Source: Shewanella sediminis HAW-EB3 | Lineage (GTDB): Bacteria; Pseudomonadota; Gammaproteobacteria; Enterobacterales; Shewanellaceae | Reading direction: 5' to 3' | DNA: 64,000 nt | Assembly (NCBI RefSeq): GCF_000018025.1 | Contig: NC_009831.1 | Location: 1,736,001-1,800,000 of the forward strand | In this document: piece by piece, positions 35,433 to 43,968 of the stretch | Layout: every line of letters begins with the position of its first letter | How positions within the stretch are numbered: position 1 is the stretch's first letter | The notes under the pieces: generated by a model | Databases searched by the model: none | The model's input: the letters and a program-made list of their open reading frames with translations, nothing else | What the model was told of the DNA's origin: nothing | Translations under genes and position numbers: made by a program

Positions 35433-35460
35433 TCATTCCTCTCATCATTGAGAGGAATGA
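35433..35460 (+). terminator. Hairpin terminator after the POT-type transporter
   Basis: A perfect 12-bp stem, TCATTCCTCTCA / TGAGAGGAATGA, with loop TCAT, 25 nt after the stop; a weak T tract follows. It may serve the convergent rnhA gene as well. Confidence 0.7.
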
Positions 35461-35526
35461 TTTCAACCCCTCATAAGCTTGAGCAATCAGCTAAGGGGTG
35501 GAGATAGGTTAAGCGAAAATGGAATG

Positions 35527-36282
35527 TTAGCCAGCTCTCAGGCTTAGAATCGATGCGAGTTCAATCGGTTCGGGGTAGCGGCAAAACTGCGTGTCTTTCC
35601 GGTCGATAGCATATATCGACATTCTGTCGGCTAACTCATTGCCTTCAATGCCCACGTGAGCCGCCACATGCGAGATCTGGAGCTTCTCTTTTATCTCTTC
35701 ATATATGGCGTGGGATATCTGGATTATTTCAAGGTTTTTAATATCACCTGCAGTTTTTCTCTTCCAGCCTTTCTGCTTCCAACCGTAGGCCCAGTTGGTG
35801 ATACAGTTAATGGAGTATTGGGAGTCACTCAGGATATGAACACTCTTGCCTTGTTTAAGGTTGTCCTGAGCGATTAGAAGCGCTTGATGTAGCGCATTTA
35901 ACTCAGCGGTGTTATTGGTGCCGAAGGCGTTATAGAGTCCATACCAAAGCTCTGATAGTTCACCATTGCGGTAAACGGCGATACCTGAGCCGGCCTTTCC
36001 GGGGTTGGGTTCACAGCCCCCATCTGTATATATCTCTACATCATACTTTGTGGTGTTTTCAGGCGCGCTGGCCTTCTTTAGTGTCGAAGCTGGCTTAGGA
36101 GATGTTTTTCTGGCAAGAGTCGATGTTGCTCCCTTGCCAAAAGCCGCTTCGGCTTCGGCTTGGCTGGGAAAAGATTTATAGCGTGCCCCCGGAAATTTAT
36201 CGACCAACTTTTTAGTCTGATCCCAGGTCGTGAAGATCCCTGTTTCTCTGCCTTGCCACACTACGTAAAACTTCTTCGCCAT
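35527..36282 (-). CDS. rnhA: Ribonuclease HI with N-terminal hybrid-binding domain
   Basis: 251 residues. The N-terminal ~45 residues (KKFYVVWQGRETGIFTTWDQ...FPGARYKSF) form the viroplasmin-like RNA/DNA hybrid-binding domain seen in eukaryotic RNase H1 and some bacteria. After a Ser/Lys-rich linker comes the catalytic domain: YTDGGCEPNPG, NTAELNALHQAL, LSDSQY and ELADRMS provide the D-E-D-D metal ligands. It degrades the RNA strand of RNA-DNA hybrids. A shorter single-domain RNase HI may exist elsewhere in the genome. Upstream on the same strand are DUF1415 and lysE-type genes. Confidence 0.93.
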   Translation of the reverse strand: MAKKFYVVWQGRETGIFTTWDQTKKLVDKFPGARYKSFPSQAEAEAAFGKGATSTLARKTSPKPASTLKKASAPENTTKYDVEIYTDGGCEPNPGKAGSGIAVYRNGELSELWYGLYNAFGTNNTAELNALHQALLIAQDNLKQGKSVHILSDSQYSINCITNWAYGWKQKGWKRKTAGDIKNLEIIQISHAIYEEIKEKLQISHVAAHVGIEGNELADRMSIYAIDRKDTQFCRYPEPIELASILSLRAG

Positions 36283-36431
36283 TGTTATCTCTTCTATCTA
36301 TGAGTAGGGCACATATTCTTATGATATGCCTGCCTGCTGAATGCTGTTCAAACTTACTTGTTAAAAATTTACCTGTTAACGAGTAAGGACCAGTATTGAT
36401 TCTCTAAACCTTTATGGAACTAATTATGAAA

Positions 36432-37040
36432 CTACCTCTTTTTTCCCATGCAACCAGACAATAATTTCGCGAAAAAATCACAGCCTTTCTTCTGGGAGAA
36501 CTCGATGTTGCGTTCCGGAATCGATTCCGGATCATCATAATTTGCCAGAGCCTGCTCCATGCTGGTTTCGCGTATGATATGCATGGTCGGGTATGGCGAA
36601 CGGTTAGTGTAGTTTGATGGGTCATCCATAGCTTCACCATCGAAACAGTAATCGGGGTGGAAACTCGCGAGTTGATATACCCCCTCATAGCCTTGCTCGA
36701 TAAGCAGATCATTAGAGATATCGACGAGATCCAGATAGGGGTAAAACCCTTCGAACCCTCGGGGGACGATAAATAGGGTAGTTTCAATCTCGGGGTGAGC
36801 ATCCAAGTGCTGACATTCTGTGATCAAGGCCTCGAGCACATTGTGCATCTTAGCCTCATCGATAACGGCATAACGAATGCTGCGACGCTCAACTTCACGG
36901 CGAGCGAAAGGGCAGATGTTGTATTTCATGATCACACGTTCGACCCAGTTTTGCGTGTGCTGGGCTATGGCTTTAAGTTCAGTGTCCTGCTCTTGGTCTC
37001 TCATTTTATTCTTCTCTTGGTCCAGCTCTGGCTGTGTCAT
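36432..37040 (-). CDS. DUF1415 family protein
   Basis: 202 residues from the ATG chosen because AAGG precedes it; a GTG 18 nt upstream is an alternative with a poorer site. Soluble, no signal peptide. The core has NWVERVIMKYNICPFARRE, then TTLFIVPRGFEGFYPYLDL, then FHPDYCFDG and NRSPYPTMHIIRE, the recognised DUF1415 pattern with conserved Cys, His and Arg. No activity is established. It starts 33 bp after the LysE-type gene and is probably co-transcribed with it. Confidence 0.85.
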   Translation of the reverse strand: MTQPELDQEKNKMRDQEQDTELKAIAQHTQNWVERVIMKYNICPFARREVERRSIRYAVIDEAKMHNVLEALITECQHLDAHPEIETTLFIVPRGFEGFYPYLDLVDISNDLLIEQGYEGVYQLASFHPDYCFDGEAMDDPSNYTNRSPYPTMHIIRETSMEQALANYDDPESIPERNIEFSQKKGCDFFAKLLSGCMGKKR

Positions 37041-37073
37041 TGCGGCAGCCTTGCTCACTCTATGGATATCGGC

Positions 37074-37667
37074 TTATGGGGCGATAATAGGGATGATAGA
37101 TGCTACAAGCAAGAGTGCCATAGAGATGTTGAAGATTTTTTGTTGGCGGCTATTTCTTAATAACCGTTTTAAGCCCACTCCGAATCCTAACCAGATGAAG
37201 GCGCTGGGTATGGCCACGCATAAAAAAACGGTCGCTATGGTCAGTACTTGAGGCGGCAATGGAGATTGCACACTCGTGAACGCGGCAATCGCCCCGATGG
37301 ACATTATCCAGGCCTTTGGGTTCACCCACTGAAAAGCGGCGGCTTGTATAAAGCTCAAAGGATCGGGTGTGTTCTTGCCCTCTAGTTTACTGCTGCTATT
37401 AGCAATCAGCCAGGCGAGGTAGAGAAGATAAGATATACCGGCATACTTAATTATTGAGTGAATGATGGGGTATGCCTGAAACACTGTGCTCAAGCCTAAA
37501 CCTATTGCGAGTACCATAGCGGGAAAACCGATGCAGACTCCTGACAGATGGGGAAGACTTCTCTTCACACCAAAGTTGACACCAGAACTCATGAGCATGA
37601 TGTTATTGGGGCCGGGGGTGATTCCAGATGAGAATGCAAAAAGTGCAATAGTTAAAACCAGTTCCAT
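37074..37667 (-). CDS. LysE/RhtB-family amino acid exporter
   Basis: 197 residues with six hydrophobic helices. The N-terminal signature FSSGITPGPNNIMLMSSG and the following GVKRSLPHLSGVCIGF are typical of the LysE/RhtB group. FQWVNPKAWIMSIGAIAAF in the middle is also conserved. These inner-membrane carriers export amino acids or derivatives, such as threonine, homoserine or leucine, which cannot be told apart here. No regulator is adjacent. Confidence 0.9.
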   Translation of the reverse strand: MELVLTIALFAFSSGITPGPNNIMLMSSGVNFGVKRSLPHLSGVCIGFPAMVLAIGLGLSTVFQAYPIIHSIIKYAGISYLLYLAWLIANSSSKLEGKNTPDPLSFIQAAAFQWVNPKAWIMSIGAIAAFTSVQSPLPPQVLTIATVFLCVAIPSAFIWLGFGVGLKRLLRNSRQQKIFNISMALLLVASIIPIIAP

Positions 37668-37862
37668 GTAGATCCGCTATTGGAGATATAAAATTGTATT
37701 TTAACGGAATTCTTCGATGAGCTACAGAGTAGATGTTAGTCGCACACAATTTGAATACTCGCCAATACTTTTTAGTTAACTAATTGTAATTACTTATGAG
37801 TCAGCTTAGGTTAATCTTTAACTGGTTATTATTGGATTATATTTAAGAGGGAATCTTACATC

Positions 37863-38426
37863 ATGTTCAAAAAACTCAGCTGCTTATTGTTAACATTTAT
37901 GTTGACCGCCTGTGTCACTGTCGATGTGCCTAAGTCCAAGCCTACGCGCGCCACTATGGTGACAACCGGAGATTTGGGCTTCCTGTCACAAAGCACTCCC
38001 CGTTTTGCATGGCACCCAGCATTGGCCAGAGTGGCAACAGAGAAGGGAGTCAATGATGATAAAGTTGTCGACCTTATGCGCACGGCGATGACTAAAGTGA
38101 TGGAAGCTAAAGGTTATCATCTGGTCTCTATCGATGACTCACCCGATCTACTGTTAGGTTTTGGTATCGCACTGGAATCAGAGATGAGCGATGCGGAGAT
38201 ACTCGACAGAGCGGGTCTGGTTCCGGGCTTGTCTACTATCGGAGTCGATGCCGATAAGCATGAAAAAGGGTCGGTGTTGGTGGCGCTGTTTCATCCACGT
38301 ATGGCAGAGCCTGCATGGCGCGTACTCGCGCAGGGATTCACCGATTCAGAACAGGACAAGGATGAGCGTCAGCAGCGAGTCGACGAGCTGGTCTCACTCA
38401 TGTTAGGGGCTGTGCCGTCTATTTAG
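37863..38426 (+). CDS. DUF4136-type lipoprotein
   Basis: 187 residues. The signal peptide ends in the lipobox FMLTAC, so it is lipid-anchored. The mature part has the DUF4136 pattern: TPRFAWHPALARVATEKG, MRTAMTKVMEAKGYHLVSIDDSPDLLLGFGI, and a C-terminal WRVLAQGF...RVDELVSLML. In this family a small alpha/beta periplasmic domain with a helix pair is expected; function is unknown. It stands alone and is followed by a long gap. Confidence 0.8.
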   Translation: MFKKLSCLLLTFMLTACVTVDVPKSKPTRATMVTTGDLGFLSQSTPRFAWHPALARVATEKGVNDDKVVDLMRTAMTKVMEAKGYHLVSIDDSPDLLLGFGIALESEMSDAEILDRAGLVPGLSTIGVDADKHEKGSVLVALFHPRMAEPAWRVLAQGFTDSEQDKDERQQRVDELVSLMLGAVPSI

Positions 38427-38838
38427 TTAACTCGCTTATTTGAGTTTAGCCGTAGCTGTTAGCCGTATGAATTGGAGCTGCACTTAGCAAGAATACTTAG
38501 CTAAATATCAGTGTATCGAGTCAAAACTCTTGTTTGTTTAATTTATGCCTCTTTTTACCTGAATAGTAAGAGGGGGCTTAGTCATTTTCAGATAATTTTA
38601 CAAATTGACATCTTTAGTTACACTTTTATGCCTGTTGAGCGCAGTTATTCCAGACCTTTACCTCTTTGTTGGTAGTTTTTACCTCATGAATTTTAATACT
38701 TTTATCTTATTGCATAATCCTTGTTTTGGTCTATATAGCATTCATCGCTAAAGGCCAACGTCTATAGACGTTTTAATTTTATTAAGTCAGAAATCCGGCT
38801 CCTACAATTTGAATTGAAGCAGTAAAAAATTGTGAGGT
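38427..38838. other. Intergenic region upstream of the acidic-loop protein gene
   Basis: 412 bp, AT-rich, with no ORF. It contains a short inverted repeat, AACGTCTATAGACGTT (38758-38773), about 75 bp before the next start, which could be an operator or part of the leader. No terminator for the lipoprotein gene is obvious. Confidence 0.5.
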
Positions 38839-38844
38839 GTGGCG

Positions 38845-39813
38845 ATGAAACTTTTAAAATTACCTATTTTATTAATGACATTGATTTTCAGTGTGGCTTG
38901 TTTGGCTGCGGGAAATCCCAGACCGGGATTTCCCCACGATACATTGATTTTCCATGTTAAGAAGGCCGCCAGTGGTTTGGTGAACTGCGGTGATGGTGGT
39001 CATGCAGCATTTGTTCGTTATGTTGAAACCGATGAAGGTCCCGTTATTGTGCCGGTAGATATCTTTATCACTATGGTTGATTGGGTTGGTGTTGATTCCG
39101 ATTCCGATGGTAGCTATCACGAAGATCCTGCTGACGGTATTGATAATGATGGCGATGGTGCTATTGATGAAGATGGTTATGAGCCAGGTGCTCTGACCCG
39201 CTTTACCGATTGTGATGGTTTGGATAATGATATTAGGCTACAGATGCGTGATACCGACCCTCGTGCGGGTTGGATATCTACCCAAGAGTGGTTTATTCGG
39301 GGAATAGGAAGACCGGAACAAGAGTTTTCTTTTTGGACCAATGCCGATCAGATGGTATGTGAGGTTGTCGATGAAGAGGTTGTTTGTTCCTTTTCTGATG
39401 ATCGAGACGATTGGATAGAGTTAGGTTTTGTCAGCACTGCTAGCTATAACGATGAGAAGTGTGTGAAGCAGGTATCTCTTAAAGGTAAGAACAGTAAGAA
39501 AGGTGGTGGCAAAACGGAATTTTGTGATATTACTGAAGAGTTTATGGTCGATATCGATGTCGATGGTGACCTTGCTTTCGATGGAGGGGATGATGATGGT
39601 GATGTGGATATAGCCAATCAGTTTATCTTCTCCGTAAGCTGCCTGGATCTTACTGGGGATCTATATGTTGTAGCTCCAGAAGATTGCGAGTTGAGCCGAA
39701 TTATTTGGGAAGTAGACAATAGCACCACCAGTAAGGCAAAGGCTCAGGTGTTTGTGGGACATACCGGTGAAGTTAAGATTCAGAAAGGGAAAATACATGG
39801 AAAGCATAAGTAG
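38845..39813 (+). CDS. Secreted protein with Ca-binding-type acidic loops, unknown function
   Basis: 322 residues from ATG 38845, chosen because GAGGTG ends 5 nt before it. A signal peptide ends near LAAG. Two clusters of Asp/Asn/Gly repeats, DGIDNDGDGAIDEDG (residues ~95-112) and DIDVDGDLAFDGG...DDDGDVD (~235-255), look like thrombospondin type 3 or dockerin-style calcium loops. Several paired Cys suggest disulphides. The C-terminus is basic (KGKIHGKHK). No family is recognised and there is no sorting signal. Terminators at 39851 and 39906 close the gene. Confidence 0.75.
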   Translation: MKLLKLPILLMTLIFSVACLAAGNPRPGFPHDTLIFHVKKAASGLVNCGDGGHAAFVRYVETDEGPVIVPVDIFITMVDWVGVDSDSDGSYHEDPADGIDNDGDGAIDEDGYEPGALTRFTDCDGLDNDIRLQMRDTDPRAGWISTQEWFIRGIGRPEQEFSFWTNADQMVCEVVDEEVVCSFSDDRDDWIELGFVSTASYNDEKCVKQVSLKGKNSKKGGGKTEFCDITEEFMVDIDVDGDLAFDGGDDDGDVDIANQFIFSVSCLDLTGDLYVVAPEDCELSRIIWEVDNSTTSKAKAQVFVGHTGEVKIQKGKIHGKHK

Positions 39814-39850
39814 ACGTTAGATACTTCTAGCCGTTAATAACGTCGTTAAA

Positions 39851-39880
39851 AATCGCAGTCAGATTAATCTGGCTGCGATT
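39851..39880 (+). terminator. First of two tandem terminators
   Basis: AATCGCAG-CAGA / TCTG-CTGCGATT stem with a TTAA loop and one mismatch; T7 follows 8 nt later. Confidence 0.8.
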
Positions 39881-39905
39881 GCCTCTATTTTTTTACTCGC
39901 TTTTA

Positions 39906-39935
39906 CGGGACCGGTTAATACCGGTCCCGTTTTTT
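39906..39935 (+). terminator. Second tandem terminator
   Basis: Perfect 10-bp stem CGGGACCGGT / ACCGGTCCCG with loop TAAT, directly followed by T6. Two strong + strand terminators in a row insulate the convergent TonB receptor gene. Confidence 0.92.
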
Positions 39936-39971
39936 ATTAATCAGTTATAAACAAGCCTGATTTAGAGCATC

Positions 39972-42122
39972 TTAGAAGCTCGCCTTAACTCCAAGGTTTA
40001 CCGTGGTTCCCAGACCCTTAGTGTTATAACCCTTGTAGGTAAATGCCTGGGAGCGGGCCGAGTAGTAGTCTTCATTGAGCAGGTTTTCTACACCCAGTGA
40101 CAGTTGCCAGTTATCAATCCTGTAGCTGCTGCTGAGGTTGACCAGATTATAGCTGCTCACAGGCCCCTGGGAACCGACATAGTTACCGTTTGTCGGCTCG
40201 AAGCGATCGCGGTCGCCCACATAGAGGTAATTAATGCCTAGGTTAGCCGCATCAAACGGCTGCCAGTCGATGCCGGCGGTAAATTTGGGGGCTGAGATTG
40301 CCTTACCGTCGAGATAGACGTCATTCTCGGTATCTTTACCCTCAATCCAGCTGTAAGTGACGTTGCTGCGTAAGTGATCCTGAATCTGATAGCTCAATTG
40401 TGCCTCATAGCCCCAGATCTTCTGTGGTGCACGTACCGGCATGTACACGCCGGTAGCTTCATCATATTTGTTACCCGTCCCCAGATCTGAGTTACTGCGG
40501 TATACGGCCAGCTCGTAGGTGAAATCGTTAAATTGTCCCGAGAAGCCCACTTCGTAGTTATCGACAACCGAGGCTTCTGTGCGGATAAGCGAGATATCAT
40601 CGACCGTTGCGGTGCGCAGCAAGCGGCCTAAGTCTGAGATATCGGCACCTTGGGAGAAGCTTACAAAGGGGCTGAAGTGCTCATTCATGTTGTACCTGAC
40701 ACCTAAGTTAAAGGTCGTGGTGTCGTAATCGATATCTCCCCCTTTAACGTCCATGGGGACCGAGCAGGTATTTGCATCGCGGCATACCTTCAGGGTCTCA
40801 TAATTATCGACGGTGAGATCCACCCTATCCTGACGTACCCCGGCTTTAACAATCCAGTCATTGTCTATGATGATTTTTGCCTGCAGATAAGCCGCAAGGT
40901 TGGTCATGTCGATCTCCGGTACCCAGATGCGTCCATCATCCAGTGGTTGAGAGCTGACGTCGTTGAGTGCATCCAGACCATAGATGAAGCTGACTTCGAC
41001 ATTATCCCAGTCTATCTGAGTATTAAGGTTAACTCGCAACCCTTTCTTGTCGGATTTAATCAGTGACTGGCCGCCGGCGTAGCCTTCACTGGGATTGGAG
41101 AGGTTGGTCGAATAGAAGAACATGTTTTCGATGATCTGGGCGTAGCCGTCGACCGTTAACTGAGTATTGGCAAACAGTTCATCGTCAATATACTTGAGCA
41201 TAAGGTTATGGTTACCGCGCGGCCCCTGCGGCGCTCCGAGCCTTGGGTTACCGCTAGTATCTTTGATGGCATAGGTTTTTACGCCGGTATTGACGCTCCC
41301 GACCACATCGACATAATCCGCTTCCTGCTGGGCCTCGTAGTAGTTATAGGTGAGTTGCAGGTACTTCTCTTCATCGAACGCATAGCCCAGCTTAGTGAAC
41401 AGGTTCTTGGACTTGGCCTCTGACAGACCATACTTCAGGCCTATGACATCACCCTCTGCATCACGTTGCAGGCCGGTCTCTTCGATAGCGCCACTGAGCA
41501 CATAGCTGAAGTTATCATTGGTACCGTCTATCGAGGCATCGAAACGATAACCCGGTGTATCTTCAAATTTTACCGCGCTGAACTTACTCGAAGCGCCTAA
41601 CTCTAGCCTGGCCTTGTCGTCGTTAGTGGCTTTTTTCGTGATGTAGTTGATGATACCGCCTGAAGCGCCGTTACCATAGATAGAGGTCGCGCCCTTGATC
41701 ACCTCGATGCGTTCGATAGCCCCGGCATCGATGGAGCGAATACCCAACTGACCATTTCTCAGTGGTGTCGATTGAGGTACTCCATCGATCATGATTAGCG
41801 CCTGACGGCCACGCAGGCTTTGCCCTGAGTTGCTCGAAGTCCCTGAGCTTGGTGCCATGCCAGGTACACGAAATGCGAGGATGTTTTGTAGCTCAGAGCT
41901 GACCAACATATCTTGCTTTAGCGACTCGTTGTCGATCAGGGTAACCGAAGAGGGGACCTCATCGATTCGCTCTACCGAGCGGCTCCCCGTTATTATCATA
42001 CGCTCCATTGACTGAGCTGTAGCGTATGTCTTATCTGCTGCGTGGGTGGCGAAAGAGGGAAGGGTAAGACAAAGCAATGCACAATGAGTGGCAAGGGCTG
42101 TCTTGCTTAATGAAAACGGCAT
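39972..42122 (-). CDS. TonB-dependent receptor, iron-regulated
   Basis: 716 residues. A signal peptide (cleavage near residue 29) precedes a TonB-dependent plug domain: ERIDEVPSSVTLIDNESL, then LIMIDGVPQ, then ERIEVIKGATSIYGNGASGGIINYITK. A 22-stranded barrel follows, ending in GLGTTVNLGVKASF with the terminal Phe expected of outer-membrane barrels. The layout suggests a ferric siderophore receptor, but the ligand is not readable. A strong Fur box sits 33-47 bp upstream of the start. No tonB, exbB or siderophore genes are adjacent. Confidence 0.9.
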   Translation of the reverse strand: MPFSLSKTALATHCALLCLTLPSFATHAADKTYATAQSMERMIITGSRSVERIDEVPSSVTLIDNESLKQDMLVSSELQNILAFRVPGMAPSSGTSSNSGQSLRGRQALIMIDGVPQSTPLRNGQLGIRSIDAGAIERIEVIKGATSIYGNGASGGIINYITKKATNDDKARLELGASSKFSAVKFEDTPGYRFDASIDGTNDNFSYVLSGAIEETGLQRDAEGDVIGLKYGLSEAKSKNLFTKLGYAFDEEKYLQLTYNYYEAQQEADYVDVVGSVNTGVKTYAIKDTSGNPRLGAPQGPRGNHNLMLKYIDDELFANTQLTVDGYAQIIENMFFYSTNLSNPSEGYAGGQSLIKSDKKGLRVNLNTQIDWDNVEVSFIYGLDALNDVSSQPLDDGRIWVPEIDMTNLAAYLQAKIIIDNDWIVKAGVRQDRVDLTVDNYETLKVCRDANTCSVPMDVKGGDIDYDTTTFNLGVRYNMNEHFSPFVSFSQGADISDLGRLLRTATVDDISLIRTEASVVDNYEVGFSGQFNDFTYELAVYRSNSDLGTGNKYDEATGVYMPVRAPQKIWGYEAQLSYQIQDHLRSNVTYSWIEGKDTENDVYLDGKAISAPKFTAGIDWQPFDAANLGINYLYVGDRDRFEPTNGNYVGSQGPVSSYNLVNLSSSYRIDNWQLSLGVENLLNEDYYSARSQAFTYKGYNTKGLGTTVNLGVKASF

Positions 42123-42154
42123 GGTATTTCCTGGTAGGTTACAAAGAGATGCGG

Positions 42155-42169
42155 ATGATAACCATTCTC
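42155..42169 (-). promoter_or_regulatory. Fur box upstream of the TonB-dependent receptor
   Basis: ATGATAACCATTCTC matches 13 of 15 positions of the Fur core ATGATAATCATTATC. It lies between 33 and 47 bp upstream of the start codon, the usual operator position for iron-repressed genes. Confidence 0.8.
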
Positions 42170-42241
42170 GATTGAGTTTGCAGGAACTTTACATCTGTTG
42201 CATTTTTGTTGTGCTTGCAGGGCTTTGAAGCCGGAATAAAA

Positions 42242-42265
42242 AAGGACAGTATAAATACTGCCCTT
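42242..42265 (-). terminator. Terminator of the PEGA-domain gene
   Basis: On the reverse strand: stem AAGG-CAGTA / TACTG-CCTT with a short loop, followed by T6, 26 nt after the stop codon. Confidence 0.9.
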
Positions 42266-42290
42266 GTTACTTGTACCATTCGTATTAATT

Positions 42291-43454
42291 TTAGGGCGTA
42301 ACAGCTGTAGTTTGCCAACCATCGCTACGTTTTTGCTCGTAGAGTTCGGTCCAGACTGTCTGATCTCTATCTATCGTTAGTTCACGTTGGTAAGTCTGAT
42401 AACCTTTCTTACTTATTTTAAATTGGTGTGGTCCACTTGGAAGCATCACATCCATAGGAGTACTGCCATAATCGACGCCATCGACGACGACTCTGTCACC
42501 GTAGACGTTTGAACGTATTGTCACACTGAGCCACTTCTTCGAACTGGTATAGTTGTTATCTGTTGCGATCGAGACAGATTTACTTTTTGGCTCGACACAG
42601 TAACTTTCCTTGAGTTCTAAAAGTTGGCAGGCGGCAATATTTGAGGGGTGGCTACGCATTTCAGACTGAATTTGAGTGACGAAGTTACTGCTGCCATTAA
42701 ATTCATTTTTTAACGTTTGGCTATTCATGACATGGATGTTAAAAGACACATCGTCGGCATGGACCTTTGCTAATTCAGATTCTGTTAAACTATCAATCAG
42801 CTTAGCTTTGAAAACTCTAACCGCTTTTTGCATAGTAAGGATTTTTCCTTGCTCTGCACATTCGGCTAATGTCATTTTAAGATTACAAGTAACGGTATGA
42901 GAGACATCAACCGAGTCATTAAAGGTTAGCTCTTTTTCGATACGTTTTACACGGGCACCTTTTTTAAGTTCTTTAAGCTGTGCTATTTCGTGGCTTATGG
43001 AGGCCTGGCGCTTTTTACTACCTTCGATAATGGCTGTCTGCTCTGTTATCGAATGAGCGATGAGCTGTTTTTCCTTCTGGCTATCTTGCAGTGATTGCCA
43101 TGCTTGTTGATATCTGTTTTTGGTGGCAGTAATGTCAGCTGAAGGATCATTAAGTAGTGCCTTAAATTGATTATCTAGCTGCTTTTGTGCTTTTTTTCTG
43201 TTCTTTTCTGCGTCAAGGACAGCCGTTGCCGCCTTTTCCTGTTGACTTAATAGTGTGCGCTGCTTCTTGTTATAGACAATAATTTCTTCAGCTAAGATAG
43301 TTTGTTGTCGCTGTACACCTTTAATCTTCTGGCTCAAAACAGAAACAGGGTTATCGGTAGCGTGAGCAGCAGGAATAGATAACTCTCCGGCTGTTGCTTG
43401 TAGAAAAAATGGTGACAATGCGAAAATGAACGTCTGAATAACTCTATTAGTCAT
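42291..43454 (-). CDS. Periplasmic coiled-coil protein with C-terminal PEGA domain
   Basis: 387 residues. A signal peptide (ALSPFFLQATAG) is followed by a long Gln/Lys-rich coiled coil (about residues 35-180) containing SQQEKAATAVLDAEKNRKK. A middle part with three or four Cys comes next. The last ~70 residues form a PEGA domain (VVVDGVDYGSTPMDVMLPSG, KKGYQTYQRELTI), a small beta fold thought to bind surfaces or polysaccharide. The arrangement suggests an exported scaffold or envelope protein. No partner gene is evident. It has its own terminator and is separated from the receptor gene by 168 bp. Confidence 0.75.
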   Translation of the reverse strand: MTNRVIQTFIFALSPFFLQATAGELSIPAAHATDNPVSVLSQKIKGVQRQQTILAEEIIVYNKKQRTLLSQQEKAATAVLDAEKNRKKAQKQLDNQFKALLNDPSADITATKNRYQQAWQSLQDSQKEKQLIAHSITEQTAIIEGSKKRQASISHEIAQLKELKKGARVKRIEKELTFNDSVDVSHTVTCNLKMTLAECAEQGKILTMQKAVRVFKAKLIDSLTESELAKVHADDVSFNIHVMNSQTLKNEFNGSSNFVTQIQSEMRSHPSNIAACQLLELKESYCVEPKSKSVSIATDNNYTSSKKWLSVTIRSNVYGDRVVVDGVDYGSTPMDVMLPSGPHQFKISKKGYQTYQRELTIDRDQTVWTELYEQKRSDGWQTTAVTP

Positions 43455-43968
43455 ACGTCTCTTGCCCTTTAGTCTATTTAATTGATCAAGGAAATTAAAT
43501 ATTGCTAACCAATATATAATTTAAGTATTTACGATTTTAGCACGCAAATAACAATTGATATTTAGCATCTGATCACAAATTTAGTATTAAAAAGGTGTGT
43601 GTAACAAGTTCCACATATAGCTAACATTGATATTTTTAAGTGTAAAAAAATCAAATTTGAATGTTGGTACAATAAATGAGCAGTCTAGTGTTGGTGAAAT
43701 ATATCAGTCGGTGAAATAAATACTGATATTTGACAGTTAATCATGGTGTTGACGATATGTTGATATGGGTTTACAGCAGGCTTGATAGGCTGATACTTAT
43801 TAGATAAGGTTAATTCAGAGAATGGCAAAATAAGATTGCTGGATCTTTATTCTTTGGCGATAGTTATGTATTGGGTTATCTGAGATATAAATAAAAACTA
43901 ATTTAGCCTATTTTAACCAATGCTCAGTTATTTGGGCATTGGTTAAAAGGGATATTTCATTTTCGCTT
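43455..43968. other. AT-rich intergenic region
   Basis: 514 bp between two reverse-strand genes. It holds the promoter of the PEGA gene and, at its right end, the hairpin after the chemoreceptor gene. I see no ORF, repeat or recognisable operator in it. Confidence 0.5.
43911..43948 (-). terminator. Hairpin after the chemoreceptor gene
   Basis: A 13-bp perfect stem TTTTAACCAATGC / GCATTGGTTAAAA with a 12-nt loop, 20 nt past the stop. The U tract is only that of the stem, so termination efficiency is uncertain. Confidence 0.65.

Noticed and set aside
36404..36802. Separate gene overlapping the DUF1415 gene in another frame
   Set aside because: The DUF1415 frame has clear family motifs across the same interval; the other frame is basic and Ser/Thr-rich without motifs.
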